NCBI GenBank assembly: GCA_027485165.1
Contig: JAIXRN010000015.1
Coordinates: 62,001-126,000, forward strand
Direction of reading: 5' to 3'
Source: Rubrivivax sp.
GTDB lineage: Bacteria; Pseudomonadota; Gammaproteobacteria; Burkholderiales; Burkholderiaceae_C
DNA: 64,000 bases
The notes beneath the pieces are model-generated. The model did not search any database and was not told where the DNA came from. It saw nothing but the letters and a program-made list of their open reading frames with translations. Position numbers and translations under genes: made by a program. Below are positions 34,861 to 43,503 of the stretch, in pieces (position 1 is the stretch's first letter; each line of letters starts with the position of its first letter).

Positions 34861-36014
34861 AGGGGCACCTCGATCTTGCGTTTGCCCGTAAAGGTCACGC
34901 TGCGCGCGCCGACCTTGGCCAGCGTGTAGCCCGCATGCGAATCACCCACGTAGAGCCGTCGACCCTCGCTGGTGACCACGCTCGCCGTCGCACCGCCGCT
35001 CACCTCCTGAATACGGAAGGGCAACAGCTCTTCGGCCGATTTCACCGAGACGCGGATATCGACCAGGGGAGCGTGCTCTTGGGAAAAGGCCGCAATCACG
35101 CGTCCCAGTCGTCGCTCATCGTCGGGCCCCAGGTTGCCTGCCAGTATCCACTGGCTGTCGCCAAGCTCGGCATCGACCAAGGTCCACAGCTCAGCCGCTT
35201 TCAGGCGAGCAGTGAACTTGAGTTTCAGCTCCTGCAGGGCGGGCGCGGTCGCAGAGGCCGACGAGGCCGCCACTGCGGCCGTCAACACCCCTGGGGCGCT
35301 GGCAGCACGCTCCACCGCAGTACTTGCGGCATGGTCTGGCCCGCCCCCGGACGCAAGACTGTCACGAGCTTCGGCGCCGGGCCCGTCAACGCTGGGCGAG
35401 CGCGGGGTCAGGCCGCCGTGTTTCGGCGGGATGATCGCCAATGACACCGAGTACGAGGCCAGCGCCAGACTGCCTAGCGCCACCAGCCGCAGCCGCCATG
35501 GCCAGCGCTTCATGCGGCTCGCACCACGGCGCAGCACAGCCGCCCGGGTGGAAGCCAAAGCCCCATCTTCGAAGGGCTGCTGCGAGGTGGTGGACGCCGC
35601 CTCTGCGGGCCCGCCGCTACGGACGCTGGCGCCGCCAGTGTCGCTGTCGCTGCAGGCGGCACTGGCGGCGTCTTCGATAGCGGCGCTTGCCGGGTCAGCC
35701 GCCGCGCCGCTGGTCCCGTCACTCACCTGAAAGCGCCAAGGCGCGTCATGCTCGCAAACCGTCATGCGTAAGCCGTTGAAATCGGCCACCTCGCCCAGCA
35801 GGTGCGGCCTGCCAGGGGACTCGGCATCGCCGCTTGGCTGCAGCAACCAATCGCGTGGGGTGCAGACCAGGTGCCACACCTGCTGACTCCACTCCGGGTC
35901 GACCAACATCACATCGCAGCTGTCGTCCGCGCCCAGGCTGAGCACTTCGTCAGCGCTGACGGGGACGCAGGCACCGCGGTGCAGCCCGCTGAGGATTCGC
36001 AGTTCGATGCTCAC
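34857..36014 (-). CDS. sctD: T3SS inner-membrane ring protein SctD
   Basis: A 385-residue protein beginning at a GTG preceded by CGGAGA. It has an N-terminal FHA-like domain (SIELRILSGLHRGACVPV), a variable linker, one transmembrane helix (LVALGSLALASYSVSLAII) and a periplasmic domain ending KRKIEVPL. It corresponds to HrpQ, directly upstream of sctN in the hrpJ-operon order. A longer frame upstream was rejected because it crosses the promoter box and a run of 11 Gs. A full-length paralogue lies at 24,178-25,344. Confidence 0.9.
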   Translation of the reverse strand: MSIELRILSGLHRGACVPVSADEVLSLGADDSCDVMLVDPEWSQQVWHLVCTPRDWLLQPSGDAESPGRPHLLGEVADFNGLRMTVCEHDAPWRFQVSDGTSGAAADPASAAIEDAASAACSDSDTGGASVRSGGPAEAASTTSQQPFEDGALASTRAAVLRRGASRMKRWPWRLRLVALGSLALASYSVSLAIIPPKHGGLTPRSPSVDGPGAEARDSLASGGGPDHAASTAVERAASAPGVLTAAVAASSASATAPALQELKLKFTARLKAAELWTLVDAELGDSQWILAGNLGPDDERRLGRVIAAFSQEHAPLVDIRVSVKSAEELLPFRIQEVSGGATASVVTSEGRRLYVGDSHAGYTLAKVGARSVTFTGKRKIEVPL

Positions 36015-36047
36015 AGCATCTCCGGTGTGAAGTAGAGCAGGGGAAGA

Positions 36048-36058
36048 GGGGGGGGGGG
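36048..36058. repeat. 11-base G tract (C tract on the sctD coding strand)
   Basis: An uninterrupted run of 11 Gs on the plus strand lies 34 bp upstream of the sctD GTG and downstream of its HrpL-like box, inside the predicted 5' leader. Runs of this length are prone to slippage. Confidence 0.8.
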
Positions 36059-36088
36059 ACAGACCCACATGGGCAGACTGACGGTCAA

Positions 36089-36117
36089 TGGGTGGCGGTC
36101 TGCGCCCTGTTGGTTCG
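36089..36117 (-). promoter_or_regulatory. HrpL-like box for sctD-N-O-P-Q-R-S-T-U
   Basis: CGAACC, 16 bases, CCACCCA on the minus strand, 75 bp upstream of the sctD start. It matches the -10 consensus CCACNNA fully. Confidence 0.8.
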
Positions 36118-36140
36118 ATGCCAGCAGCGCGGGCTTGCAC

Positions 36141-36169
36141 CGAACCAACTTCACCGTGCCCACGACTCA
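36141..36169 (+). promoter_or_regulatory. Candidate HrpL-like box facing the 208-residue effector gene
   Basis: CGAACC, 16 bases, CGACTCA on the plus strand, divergent from the sctD box; the two -35 elements form an inverted TTGGTTCG/CGAACCAA pair. The start of the downstream gene is 309 bp away, longer than for other boxes. I see no convincing gene in the space between. Confidence 0.45.
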
Positions 36170-36478
36170 CAGCCGTAGAGACAGACTTATCGACAGCCGT
36201 AGGGCGCAACCTCCAGCTGTTTGCTGTGGCCACGCTGCTTGATCTCAAGCGATCAGAGGCTCAGGAACGTCCCGTCAGCGGGACTTGAATGGGCCTGAAG
36301 TGGCATGAATCTCGACCTCTTAGCGACTCAATACCCAAGCGGGTTGCGGTCACCCACACGGGAAGCTGCCGCCGTACCTGTCAGCCCCATTTGCTTCAGC
36401 GCTCAGGGTGTTCCGTCGCCATCGCGGCTTTAACGCAAGGCCCCGGTGGGGCAGGAACACACCCACGAAAGGTCGTTC

Positions 36479-37105
36479 ATGTTCCCGCAAATCCCATTAC
36501 GCCCCAAGTTGCTGGGTAAAGAGCACAGAGAACTCAAACTCAACATGACCCAGAGGGGCTTCAACACCGACGTCGATGCCCGGTCGAAGGCGTATCCCGA
36601 GACTTTGCGCGATGAAAAACACCGCATCATTGCCAATCACATGGGGCAATGCACCAATGCCCATTCGGGACAGGTGGTCAATGTTCCCTACCTTATTCAG
36701 GACGTCAAGGGCAGCGTTCATCGGTTTGAGTCCAAGCTGATTTGGGCCATGGACGATAGCGGTAACGTCTATATCGACATCTCGAACGACACTGCTGGCG
36801 TCTTCCACTCGACGATGATGGGTGGCTATCGGCCCGTTGCCGCTGGCGAGATGGTGATGGTTGACGGTCGTATTGCCATGCTCAACGAAGAGTCTGGCCA
36901 CTATGCGCCCAGCCAACGATTGAATTTGGTCGTCGACGCACTGAAGGCACAGGGTTTCGATATGTCGAAGGTAAAGCTCCAACATTCCCATCACGACAAC
37001 GAGCTGCCCCGGGTCGACAAGCTCACAGTGCGGAAGGAGCTGTTTCAGCGCGATCAGCTGGCCGCCGGTCTCAAGAAGGAGAAGTGGCCAAAGGACGCGG
37101 TGTAG
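36479..37105 (+). CDS. Candidate T3SS effector with SGHY-motif domain
   Basis: The 208-residue protein has no membrane segment or signal peptide. Its core reads HSTMMGGYRPVAAGEMVMVD, GRIAMLNEESGHYAPS, LNLVVDALKAQGFDMSKVKL. This HS..GG..V.AAGE...G.I..LN..SGHY.P pattern is familiar to me from uncharacterised toxin- and effector-like proteins, but I know no activity for it. The gene lies opposite the T3SS operon exactly between sctV and sctD, genes that are adjacent in the hrpJ operon, and its codons are less GC-rich than its neighbours', suggesting insertion by transfer. The ATG at 36,479 was chosen over an upstream GTG because AAAGG precedes it. Effector status is inferred. Confidence 0.6.
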   Translation: MFPQIPLRPKLLGKEHRELKLNMTQRGFNTDVDARSKAYPETLRDEKHRIIANHMGQCTNAHSGQVVNVPYLIQDVKGSVHRFESKLIWAMDDSGNVYIDISNDTAGVFHSTMMGGYRPVAAGEMVMVDGRIAMLNEESGHYAPSQRLNLVVDALKAQGFDMSKVKLQHSHHDNELPRVDKLTVRKELFQRDQLAAGLKKEKWPKDAV

Positions 37106-37307
37106 ATCAGAAGCAAGATCCCCGAGGACGGATGCCCTTTCAGCGGCTGTCCCACAGCGTTTGGTGAACACCCGTCTGGGCGCAGCCCCAGTTGAGCTTA
37201 CGCGCCCGTCAAGCTGGTCCCAGGCGCAAGGCTCCGCGCGTCAAGACAGACCCGACGCAGCCTGATCGCGCCGCTGCCGATTTCTACTGCTCGGTCGCGC
37301 GCCTTCC

Positions 37308-39422
37308 TTACATTTCCAGCATGCCCACCGGCTGCACGCGGTAGTGTTGCGAGAGTTCGGGAAAGGCCATGACCGAGAGCGAGAAGAATTCTTCTTCCAC
37401 TAGCTTGCGCACCTGCCGTCGGATGTCGCCGGTGGTGACCAGCACAGGCTGGGCCTTGCGGCTGCCACCGGTGCCGCAGAGCGCGCCGATCTGGTCGAGC
37501 ATGCTTTGTTCGAGCGCCGGGTCGATGTCCAGGTAGTCGCCCATCGCGGTGCGACGGATCGAGCTGCGAATGGTCTCCTCGACTTCGGGCGACAGCAGCA
37601 CCACGCTGATCAGCCCATCGTTGGCAACCTGGTGGCACAGCTGCCGACGCATGGCCAGACGCACATGGTCGCAAATCACGTCCGGGTCGCGCTCCTTTTG
37701 AGACCACTCCAGGATGGCCTCCATCAGCTGACGCACATTGCGCAGTGACACGCCTTCGCGGGCCAGGCGCTGCACGATCTCGGCGATGCGGGGTAGGGGT
37801 ACACAGCGCGCCAACTCCTTGCCCAGCTCGGGCAACAAAGACTCAGCCCAGTCCATAAACCGGCTGGCCTCCTGCACGCCCATGAACATCTGGCAGTTGC
37901 GAAGCAGCTCGTTTTCTACGTCAGCGGCGAACACCTCTTCCCAGGTCGACCACTGCACCCCGGCTTCGATCAGAGCAGCCGACTGCTCCAGGTTGACCCA
38001 GCAGCGCTTGCGCCGGCTGCCCTCCACAGCGTCCAGCTCGGCGTCGTGAAAGCCCAGCTCATGCAGTTGCTCAAGGGCCTCGTTGGTGGCGCCCCAGCCG
38101 CTGCGCACCTGCGAAGTCAGCTGGGGCACTTCGACCATACAAAACTGCACAGTCCCCTCTGGCAGGGTCGCTGAGTAGACCATCTCGAGTGCCGGAAAGT
38201 CAGGAATCCCACGCTCCAGAATGATCTTGTTGCGCTGGCTGCGTAGGGCCATCGACAGCGACTCGCCTGCCGGGGTGTCCTTCATCGAACTCGGCATCAC
38301 CAACTGCATCGGCCGGGTCGATCGGAACGAGGTGACGTCCTTGAATGCTGGCACCGTAGCATCCGTGCGCGTCTTGCCTTCAGACTCTTGCTTGCTCTTG
38401 ATCTGCGGCGCCTGCATGCCCACATAGCCGGCCCCGACCAGCAACAGCGCCAAGCTCAGGAATACCAGCCAGGGCATGCCAGGCACGGCTGCAAACACCA
38501 CCATGATGCCTGCGGCGGTCACCAACGCCTTGGGCTCGCCGAGCAGCTCGCGAACAATTTCGCGGCCGACGTTGGTGGCCGCTGCAGCTGCCTCAGGCGT
38601 ACCTGGAGCGTGGTCGCTGTCATGCGATACACGAGTGGTGATCATGCCCGCCGTGAGCGAAATCAGCAGGCCTGGGATCTGCTGGATCAAGGCGTCACCG
38701 ATGGTGAGCACCGAATACACCTGGACGGCCTCACCGGCCGACATGCCGCGCTGAATGATGCCGATGGCGATGCCGCCCACCAAGTTGACCAGTACGATGA
38801 AGATGCCGGCAATCGCATCGCCCTTGACGAATTTCATCGCGCCGTCCATGGCGCCATGCATCTGGCTTTCCATCTGCAGTTCGACCCGTTTACGCTTTGC
38901 GTCGTCGGCACTGATCAGCCCGGCGCGCAGATCGCTATCGATGGACATCTGCTTGCCCGGCATTGCATCCAGTGTGAAACGGGCCGTCACTTCGGAGACG
39001 CGCTCGGAGCCCTTGGTGATCACGATGAACTGCACCACCGTCAGGATCAGGAAGATCACCAACCCCACCACGATGTTGCCACCCACCACGAAGTTGCCGA
39101 AGGTCTCCACGATGTGACCAGCGTCGGCCTCCAGCAAGATCAACCGGGTGGTCGACACCGCGATCGCCAGGCGGAACAGCGTGGTCAACAACAGCACCGC
39201 GGGAAAGGTGGAAAACGCCGTGGGCGTGGCCATGTACATGGACACCACGACGATCAGGCCCGACATACACAGGTTGACTGCGATCAAGAGATCGAGCAGC
39301 CAGATCGGCATGGGCAACACGAGCATGAAGACGATCGCCACAACCACGGCGGTGATCATCAACTCGGCCCGCTGGGCCATCTTTCGACCAGCGAGCGCCA
39401 GCGACAGGATCAGCTTTTCCAT
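37308..39422 (-). CDS. sctV: T3SS export gate protein SctV
   Basis: The 704-residue FlhA/LcrD/HrcV homologue has about eight N-terminal transmembrane helices, the FHIPEP-family stretch FTLDAMPGKQMSIDSDLRAG near residue 150, and a large cytoplasmic domain that forms the nonameric ring receiving chaperone-substrate complexes. It is full length. The sctY-like gene ends 3 bp upstream. In hrpJ-type operons sctD would follow directly; here the SGHY-motif gene intervenes on the other strand. Confidence 0.96.
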   Translation of the reverse strand: MEKLILSLALAGRKMAQRAELMITAVVVAIVFMLVLPMPIWLLDLLIAVNLCMSGLIVVVSMYMATPTAFSTFPAVLLLTTLFRLAIAVSTTRLILLEADAGHIVETFGNFVVGGNIVVGLVIFLILTVVQFIVITKGSERVSEVTARFTLDAMPGKQMSIDSDLRAGLISADDAKRKRVELQMESQMHGAMDGAMKFVKGDAIAGIFIVLVNLVGGIAIGIIQRGMSAGEAVQVYSVLTIGDALIQQIPGLLISLTAGMITTRVSHDSDHAPGTPEAAAAATNVGREIVRELLGEPKALVTAAGIMVVFAAVPGMPWLVFLSLALLLVGAGYVGMQAPQIKSKQESEGKTRTDATVPAFKDVTSFRSTRPMQLVMPSSMKDTPAGESLSMALRSQRNKIILERGIPDFPALEMVYSATLPEGTVQFCMVEVPQLTSQVRSGWGATNEALEQLHELGFHDAELDAVEGSRRKRCWVNLEQSAALIEAGVQWSTWEEVFAADVENELLRNCQMFMGVQEASRFMDWAESLLPELGKELARCVPLPRIAEIVQRLAREGVSLRNVRQLMEAILEWSQKERDPDVICDHVRLAMRRQLCHQVANDGLISVVLLSPEVEETIRSSIRRTAMGDYLDIDPALEQSMLDQIGALCGTGGSRKAQPVLVTTGDIRRQVRKLVEEEFFSLSVMAFPELSQHYRVQPVGMLEM

Positions 39423-39425
39423 GGC

Positions 39426-39749
39426 TCAGGGTCCCTGCCAAGGGTTGAGGGCAGGCTTGAGTCTTGTGGCTGCGCCCCGGCGCAGTACCCGGCGTTTGAG
39501 CAGCGTCTCGAGCAGCGCCTGCCAGCGCTGCCGTGCCTGGGGTGCCAGCACCGGCTCCTGACTGTCTTCAAGCGGCAGCAACTCGGCACACACAGCGCCC
39601 AGCACTTCCAGATCAGGGTGACGTGGCCATAGGTGACGGGCTGCCCGAAGCAGCACCGAGGCGTCGTTGACGTGACCCGCTTCAAGCTGGCCCCAGATCA
39701 GGCCTACAGCCGTTTGCAACAGCGCCTGAGGTGAAGCGGCGCGGGTCAC
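39426..39749 (-). CDS. Small TPR-like T3SS chaperone, SctY-like
   Basis: A 107-residue protein starting at a GTG that overlaps the upstream stop (GTGA). The first 60 residues form a TPR-like pair of helices (ALLQTAVGLIWGQLEAGHVN, LLRAARHLWPRHPDLEVLGA), the rest an Arg-rich tail. Length, TPR character and position immediately upstream of sctV match YscY, the chaperone of YscX. A longer open frame upstream is Arg/Ala noise antisense-like to the preceding gene and was rejected. Homology is inferred from architecture and synteny. Confidence 0.66.
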   Translation of the reverse strand: MTRAASPQALLQTAVGLIWGQLEAGHVNDASVLLRAARHLWPRHPDLEVLGAVCAELLPLEDSQEPVLAPQARQRWQALLETLLKRRVLRRGAATRLKPALNPWQGP

Positions 39750-40252
39750 GACGCGCCCCCGCCCGCAGTCTTTGCCGTGCGCCCGGGCTCGTCGCGCATG
39801 TCGGGCAGGGGCTCTGCCAACTGCGCCATCCGCAGCCTCAGCTGCACCTGGCGCTCGATCACTTGAACACCGGCCAGCAGTTCGCCCCGCTCTTCTGCGC
39901 GCTGCTGGATGGCGGCTTCGAGCAGCGCTTTCTGCAGGTCGCGCAACAAGCGCAGCGCCATTGGGGTCCACACGGGGTTGTGGCGCGTCCAATCGAGCCC
40001 CAGATGGTCGCACAGGCGCTGAGTTAGGTCGGGGCCGGATCCCGGCTCTGTCCCCGTGCGGTGCCAGGCTGCGTCGTCCTCGTCGGGGGGCAAAGGCACA
40101 GCGGGCTCCGCTGCGCGCTTGGCACGCAACTGCAGGTCGGCGGCTGCGATGTGCGGTGAGCCCAACGGCGGTGTGGGCGCGCGGGCGGGCGCGCCAGCGG
40201 AGCCGGGAAGAGGCGCTTGGCCTGCGCCGCTGAACAGGTTTCGCAGTTTCAC
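39746..40252 (-). CDS. T3SS protein, SctX-like
   Basis: A 168-residue protein with a disordered Pro/Ala-rich N-terminal half and a helical C-terminal half (LLRDLQKALLEAAIQQRAEE, RQVQLRLRMAQLAEPL). YscX has a similar plan and lies in the order sycN-yscX-yscY-yscV, matched here. Overlaps of 4 bp on both sides show it is part of the sctW operon. YscX is needed for early-substrate export in Ysc systems; a role here is inferred. Confidence 0.62.
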   Translation of the reverse strand: MKLRNLFSGAGQAPLPGSAGAPARAPTPPLGSPHIAAADLQLRAKRAAEPAVPLPPDEDDAAWHRTGTEPGSGPDLTQRLCDHLGLDWTRHNPVWTPMALRLLRDLQKALLEAAIQQRAEERGELLAGVQVIERQVQLRLRMAQLAEPLPDMRDEPGRTAKTAGGGAS

Positions 40253-40581
40253 TTTAAGGCTTCCAGGGCCACGAGGGCAGACTCGGCAACTCCGTTCAGG
40301 TCGGTGCTGGCATGCGCTGCCTCAACGCGGCAGTGCAGGGCCAGGGCGCCGTCGTTCAGCCGCGCTGGCTGCCAACGGCCTAGGGCTTGCGGGCGTTGCC
40401 AGCGTGCCTGGAGCAGGGCCTCCAGGCTCACGCCAGGCGCAGCCCGGAACACGGTGAGCAGCAGCGCATCGCCCAGGTGGTGGGCCACCAGGCAGGCACC
40501 GTCAGTCCCGGCGATCTGGTGTGCACCTGCCTCTTTCCAGACCACTGCCATCAGTTGTCGAACATCGTTAGATGTCGTCAT
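40249..40581 (-). CDS. Small T3SS chaperone-like protein (SycN position)
   Basis: The 110-residue product has alternating strands and helices consistent with a CesT/SycN-type chaperone (GDALLLTVFRAAPGVSLEAL, ALALHCRVEAAHA). Its ATG lies 14 bp inside the preceding gene, and its stop overlaps the sctX-like start. In Ysc operons the SycN chaperone of the gatekeeper sits at this place. No signature motif proves the family. Confidence 0.55.
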   Translation of the reverse strand: MTTSNDVRQLMAVVWKEAGAHQIAGTDGACLVAHHLGDALLLTVFRAAPGVSLEALLQARWQRPQALGRWQPARLNDGALALHCRVEAAHASTDLNGVAESALVALEALK

Positions 40582-41056
40582 GGTTGACAGTCAAGCTGCG
40601 ATGTTGGCCAAAGGGCGTGGTGAGCTCGGTTGGTGGCAGCTCGCCGATGCTGTCCACCCCTGCCACGCGCGGGCTCGGAGCTTCGGGAGCTGCATGGATA
40701 CCAGCAGCGCTGTCGGTATCGGCGCCCCACTGGGCGCGCATGTCGGCCACCGTATTCGCGACTCCGACGTTTGTGCTCGGACGCTGGGTGGGCAATGGCG
40801 GCGATCCATCAAGTGCCATGCGACGACCCAGTGCCTGCCGGGACTGCCGGGCCTGAAACACCGATGCTTCATGGACCCGTCTGGTTGCAGTGGCCTGCGG
40901 CTGCTGGGGCAGGGCGTCGACACCCATCGCCGGGACCGGGCGCTCAGCTGACGGCAGGACCGCTGGCCGACGGTGGGAATCTGCCGTTCGATCTGGCGGT
41001 GACATCGGGGAGAGCTTCTTGCGAGAGTAGCTCGGCTTGGGCGGCGCAGTCTCCAT
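40568..41056 (-). CDS. Hypothetical disordered protein in the sctW operon
   Basis: A 162-residue Pro/Arg/Ser-rich protein without a recognisable domain, beginning METAPPKPSYSRKKLSPMSP. It is kept as a real gene because it starts 38 bp after sctW, has a GGGG-type ribosome-binding site and overlaps the next gene by 14 bp, which suggests coupled translation. It could be a secreted or regulatory T3SS component; composition resembles the disordered part of secreted regulators. Confidence 0.5.
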   Translation of the reverse strand: METAPPKPSYSRKKLSPMSPPDRTADSHRRPAVLPSAERPVPAMGVDALPQQPQATATRRVHEASVFQARQSRQALGRRMALDGSPPLPTQRPSTNVGVANTVADMRAQWGADTDSAAGIHAAPEAPSPRVAGVDSIGELPPTELTTPFGQHRSLTVNHDDI

Positions 41057-41094
41057 GGACCCCTATCCGAATTGAAGGTAAACAAGCGGTCGGC

Positions 41095-42249
41095 TTAGAT
41101 CGCGGCGGTAGCCAGAGCCGGGGCGGATTTCAGTGCGCGCGCTTCGTGCTGCTGCGGCGTTATGGCTATCTGACGTGTATCGATGTCGCCCAGCAATTGC
41201 AGCCTGTCGGGCAGCGCCACAGGGGGCCACAGTGACAAGGGCACGCACTCGACCAGCCGACGCAGGGCGCCGAGTCCGCTGGCGCTCGACAACAAATAAC
41301 CCGCCTGGGTGTCGCCCAACAGTTGGGTCGCCCAGTCTTGCGCGCGAGACTGGCCGGCAGCGCTGAGCCGCAACACATTCGGCACCATGTTGCCCGCTGC
41401 AGCCAGGTCGGTGCACACTGTTTGCGCCGCCTGGCTGAACTTGCGGGTCAAAGACACCACCTCGCGCACCAGGGCACAGGCCGACGAGTCGGCCATGGCC
41501 ATCAACACCCGGGGGCCAATGGGTGACTTCGTGGGCGACCTGATGTCTTGAAGGGCTCCGTCATGCAAGCGCTTGAGCGCCGACTCGAAGCCCTCCGCGC
41601 CAAAGCGTTGTAGCAGCTCGCTGGCCAGCCCATCTGACTTGAGGGGTTCGCGCAGGCTGCCCGCAGGCGGCGCAAAGGCAGCGAAGACCTGGCGCAGCGC
41701 ACCGGCATCGTCAGCGGCCTGCGGGCCTACCTTGCCCTGGCCAGCCAAAGCCCCAGCGGCGTTGGCCAAGCCCTTCAAGGCGTCAGCGCTGTCGCGCTCA
41801 TCGGTCTCGGCAAGGGCTTGCAGGTCGGCCAGCAGCGAGTCGCCGGAATCCATGCTTTCGAGCAAGTTGCGCAGTAAGGCCTGGCGTTCGAGCGGATCGC
41901 GCGTGGCGATGCTCTGCTGCAGAGCGGTTACCCCTTGAGTCTTCAGTAACGCCTGGAGCTCGGGCATCACAGTGGCGAGGTGTCGCCTTGCAGCCGGACC
42001 CCACACGCGCTGCGCCATGCTGGCTGCTGTGGCGCGCTGGGTACCCTGGCGCGCCGCTTGGCTCGCCGCCCCATTGGCATGACTTTGCAGCATCTCCTTG
42101 AAGATGTCGGGCTCGGTACCCGCTGCCCGATCGGTCCACTTCGATGCGTTCAGCGCTGTCGGCGCAGAAGGCAAGGCCAACCCAGGCTGTGCGGAAGGCG
42201 CTGGCACCGCATGAATAGGCGGGCTGTTCGGTGTGACCTTGACTGTCAT
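41095..42249 (-). CDS. sctW: T3SS gatekeeper SctW (HrpJ/YopN/InvE family)
   Basis: The 384-residue protein has the SctW plan: disordered secreted N-terminus, helical InvE/YopN core (LLRNLLESMDSGDSLLADLQ, ALAETDERDSADALKGLAN) and a C-terminal TyeA-like part (DTQAGYLLSSASGLGALRRLVECVP). It would sit at the gate and delay effector export until contact. It is the first gene of the minus-strand operon and divergent from the ECF sigma gene, as hrpJ is to hrpL. The ATG at 42,249 is only 6 bp from the HrpL-like box; an upstream ATG at 42,273 lies inside the box and is excluded if that promoter is used. Confidence 0.82.
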   Translation of the reverse strand: MTVKVTPNSPPIHAVPAPSAQPGLALPSAPTALNASKWTDRAAGTEPDIFKEMLQSHANGAASQAARQGTQRATAASMAQRVWGPAARRHLATVMPELQALLKTQGVTALQQSIATRDPLERQALLRNLLESMDSGDSLLADLQALAETDERDSADALKGLANAAGALAGQGKVGPQAADDAGALRQVFAAFAPPAGSLREPLKSDGLASELLQRFGAEGFESALKRLHDGALQDIRSPTKSPIGPRVLMAMADSSACALVREVVSLTRKFSQAAQTVCTDLAAAGNMVPNVLRLSAAGQSRAQDWATQLLGDTQAGYLLSSASGLGALRRLVECVPLSLWPPVALPDRLQLLGDIDTRQIAITPQQHEARALKSAPALATAAI

Positions 42250-42255
42250 GCCACC

Positions 42256-42284
42256 TGAGTGGTGGCTGGGCATCGATCGGTTCG
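42256..42284 (-). promoter_or_regulatory. HrpL-like box for the sctW-to-sctV operon
   Basis: CGAACC, 16 bases, CCACTCA on the minus strand. The -10 part ends 6 bp before the sctW ATG, predicting a very short or absent leader. Confidence 0.8.
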
Positions 42285-42561
42285 GCGCCTTGCCCGCGTC
42301 GCGGGCTGACCCAGCTTGCGGTCGTCACCCGCCCCACCGATCGACTTCGCGATCCGCTGCGTTGCACCATGCAACAGGAAAGCCGAGTGCGTTGCAAAGG
42401 GGCATCGTTTTCTGAAACGCCACTGAAACGCTGGGGCTTCTAGGCTTTGTCCCACTGATGCAAGTCATCAGGACTCCCGTGCACGCCGCCGGTCACGCCC
42501 CCGCTTCAGGGCTGGGTATGGACAGGTTTTCGAAGACTCCTCCGCAAACTTGATCTCATTC

Positions 42562-43110
42562 ATGAACACTTTCAACGAACCTCGGGCAGCAGAACTTTCG
42601 GGCCCAGTCACCTCAGCCATCAACATCGACCAGCTCTACCGAGAGCATCACAAGCACGTCAAGTTTTTTGTGATGCGCTACGTGCGCAGCAACGAAGATG
42701 CAGAAGATGTGACACAGGCCACCTTCATGGAGGCGTCGCGGTGTGCAGGCGGCTTCTCAGGCTTGTCCAAGCCTTCGACCTGGCTGTTCGGAATCGCACT
42801 GAACATGGCCCGCAGCCATCTTCGGCAACGGCTCAGCCGCGAGGACAACCTCGACATCAACGACTTCGCGGAAATCCTGCCGGCCACCAATGCCGACCCG
42901 GCGCGGCTGTGTGAAGCACGCGACCTGATGCGAAAAAGCCTGGTGATGCTGAGCAAGATGAGCCAGGACATGCAAGATACCTTCGAGGCGGTGATCGAAT
43001 CGGGCATGACCTACGAGCTGGCGGCGCACTCACTGGATGTTCCAGTGGGTACTGTGCGATCACGGTTGGCCCGCATACGCAGCCAGATCCGTGATCTGAA
43101 GCCCGAATGA
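42562..43110 (+). CDS. ECF sigma factor, HrpL-like
   Basis: A 182-residue ECF sigma factor: region 2 reads LYREHHKHVKFFVMRYVRSN EDAEDVTQATFMEA, region 4 MTYELAAHSLDVPVGTVRSRLARIRSQIRDL. The ATG at 42,562 is preferred over a TTG four codons earlier. It is divergent from sctW with 312 bp between starts, the same place HrpL occupies beside hrpJ. HrpL is the ECF sigma that reads GGAACC-N15/16-CCACNNA boxes, and CGAACC-N15/16-CCACNNA boxes precede most T3SS operons here, so this protein is the probable reader. I see no HrpL-like box upstream of it, so it is likely under other control. Confidence 0.85.
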   Translation: MNTFNEPRAAELSGPVTSAINIDQLYREHHKHVKFFVMRYVRSNEDAEDVTQATFMEASRCAGGFSGLSKPSTWLFGIALNMARSHLRQRLSREDNLDINDFAEILPATNADPARLCEARDLMRKSLVMLSKMSQDMQDTFEAVIESGMTYELAAHSLDVPVGTVRSRLARIRSQIRDLKPE

Positions 43111-43129
43111 AGCGGACGCTCGCCCTGCG

Positions 43130-43330
43130 TCAATCAGGGCACAGTGGCAAGCTTGCGAGCAGTTCAGCAGATTCGCCGCGTCGCGTAGTGCCCTGGGGGC
43201 CGGGCTGAGGCGCTGGCGCGAGTGGTGGCGCCAGCGTTGCGCACCCCCCGCCGAGGCCTCCGTGGGCTGGTCCTGTGGCAGCCGCGTGCCGATGGGGCCA
43301 TTGCCGCTGGGGGGCATGCCGGTGAGCATG
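43130..43330 (-). pseudogene. Degenerate copy of the AvrPphE-like effector's N-terminal region
   Basis: This stretch is visibly homologous to about 44,600-44,790: shared segments translate as PAPQPGPQGTTRRGESAELL here and EPEPGPQGAARGGEPAELRV there, preceded by LPQDQP/LPQSQP. Frames are interrupted and no downstream catalytic part is attached, so it is a partial, decayed duplicate. An ATG (MPPSGNG) at its 5' end may show where the intact copy once started. I see nothing else definite in 43,330-43,503. Confidence 0.6.
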
Positions 43331-43503
43331 TGTGGCGGGCTCCGTAAAGCTGAAGAGAAGATCACTGGTGGCCCTGCCGCAAAGCGCAGTTCGCACCGCG
43401 AGCCATGTCGTGGCATGCAAACTGACCTTGAATCCCGTGGCGCGTGGCGCCGTTTGCTGCACGGTATTTTTGAGCAGTGCCCCAACCGAAGTTGAAGGTG
43501 AAC

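Noticed and set aside
39749-40013. N-terminal extension of the SctY-like frame
   Set aside because: The extension overlaps the SctX-like gene in another frame and reads as Arg/Ala noise; the GTGA overlap gives a better start.
42420-42480. Possible sigma-54 promoter for the ECF sigma gene
   Set aside because: GG and GC dinucleotides are present but not with the GG-N10-GC spacing and context needed.
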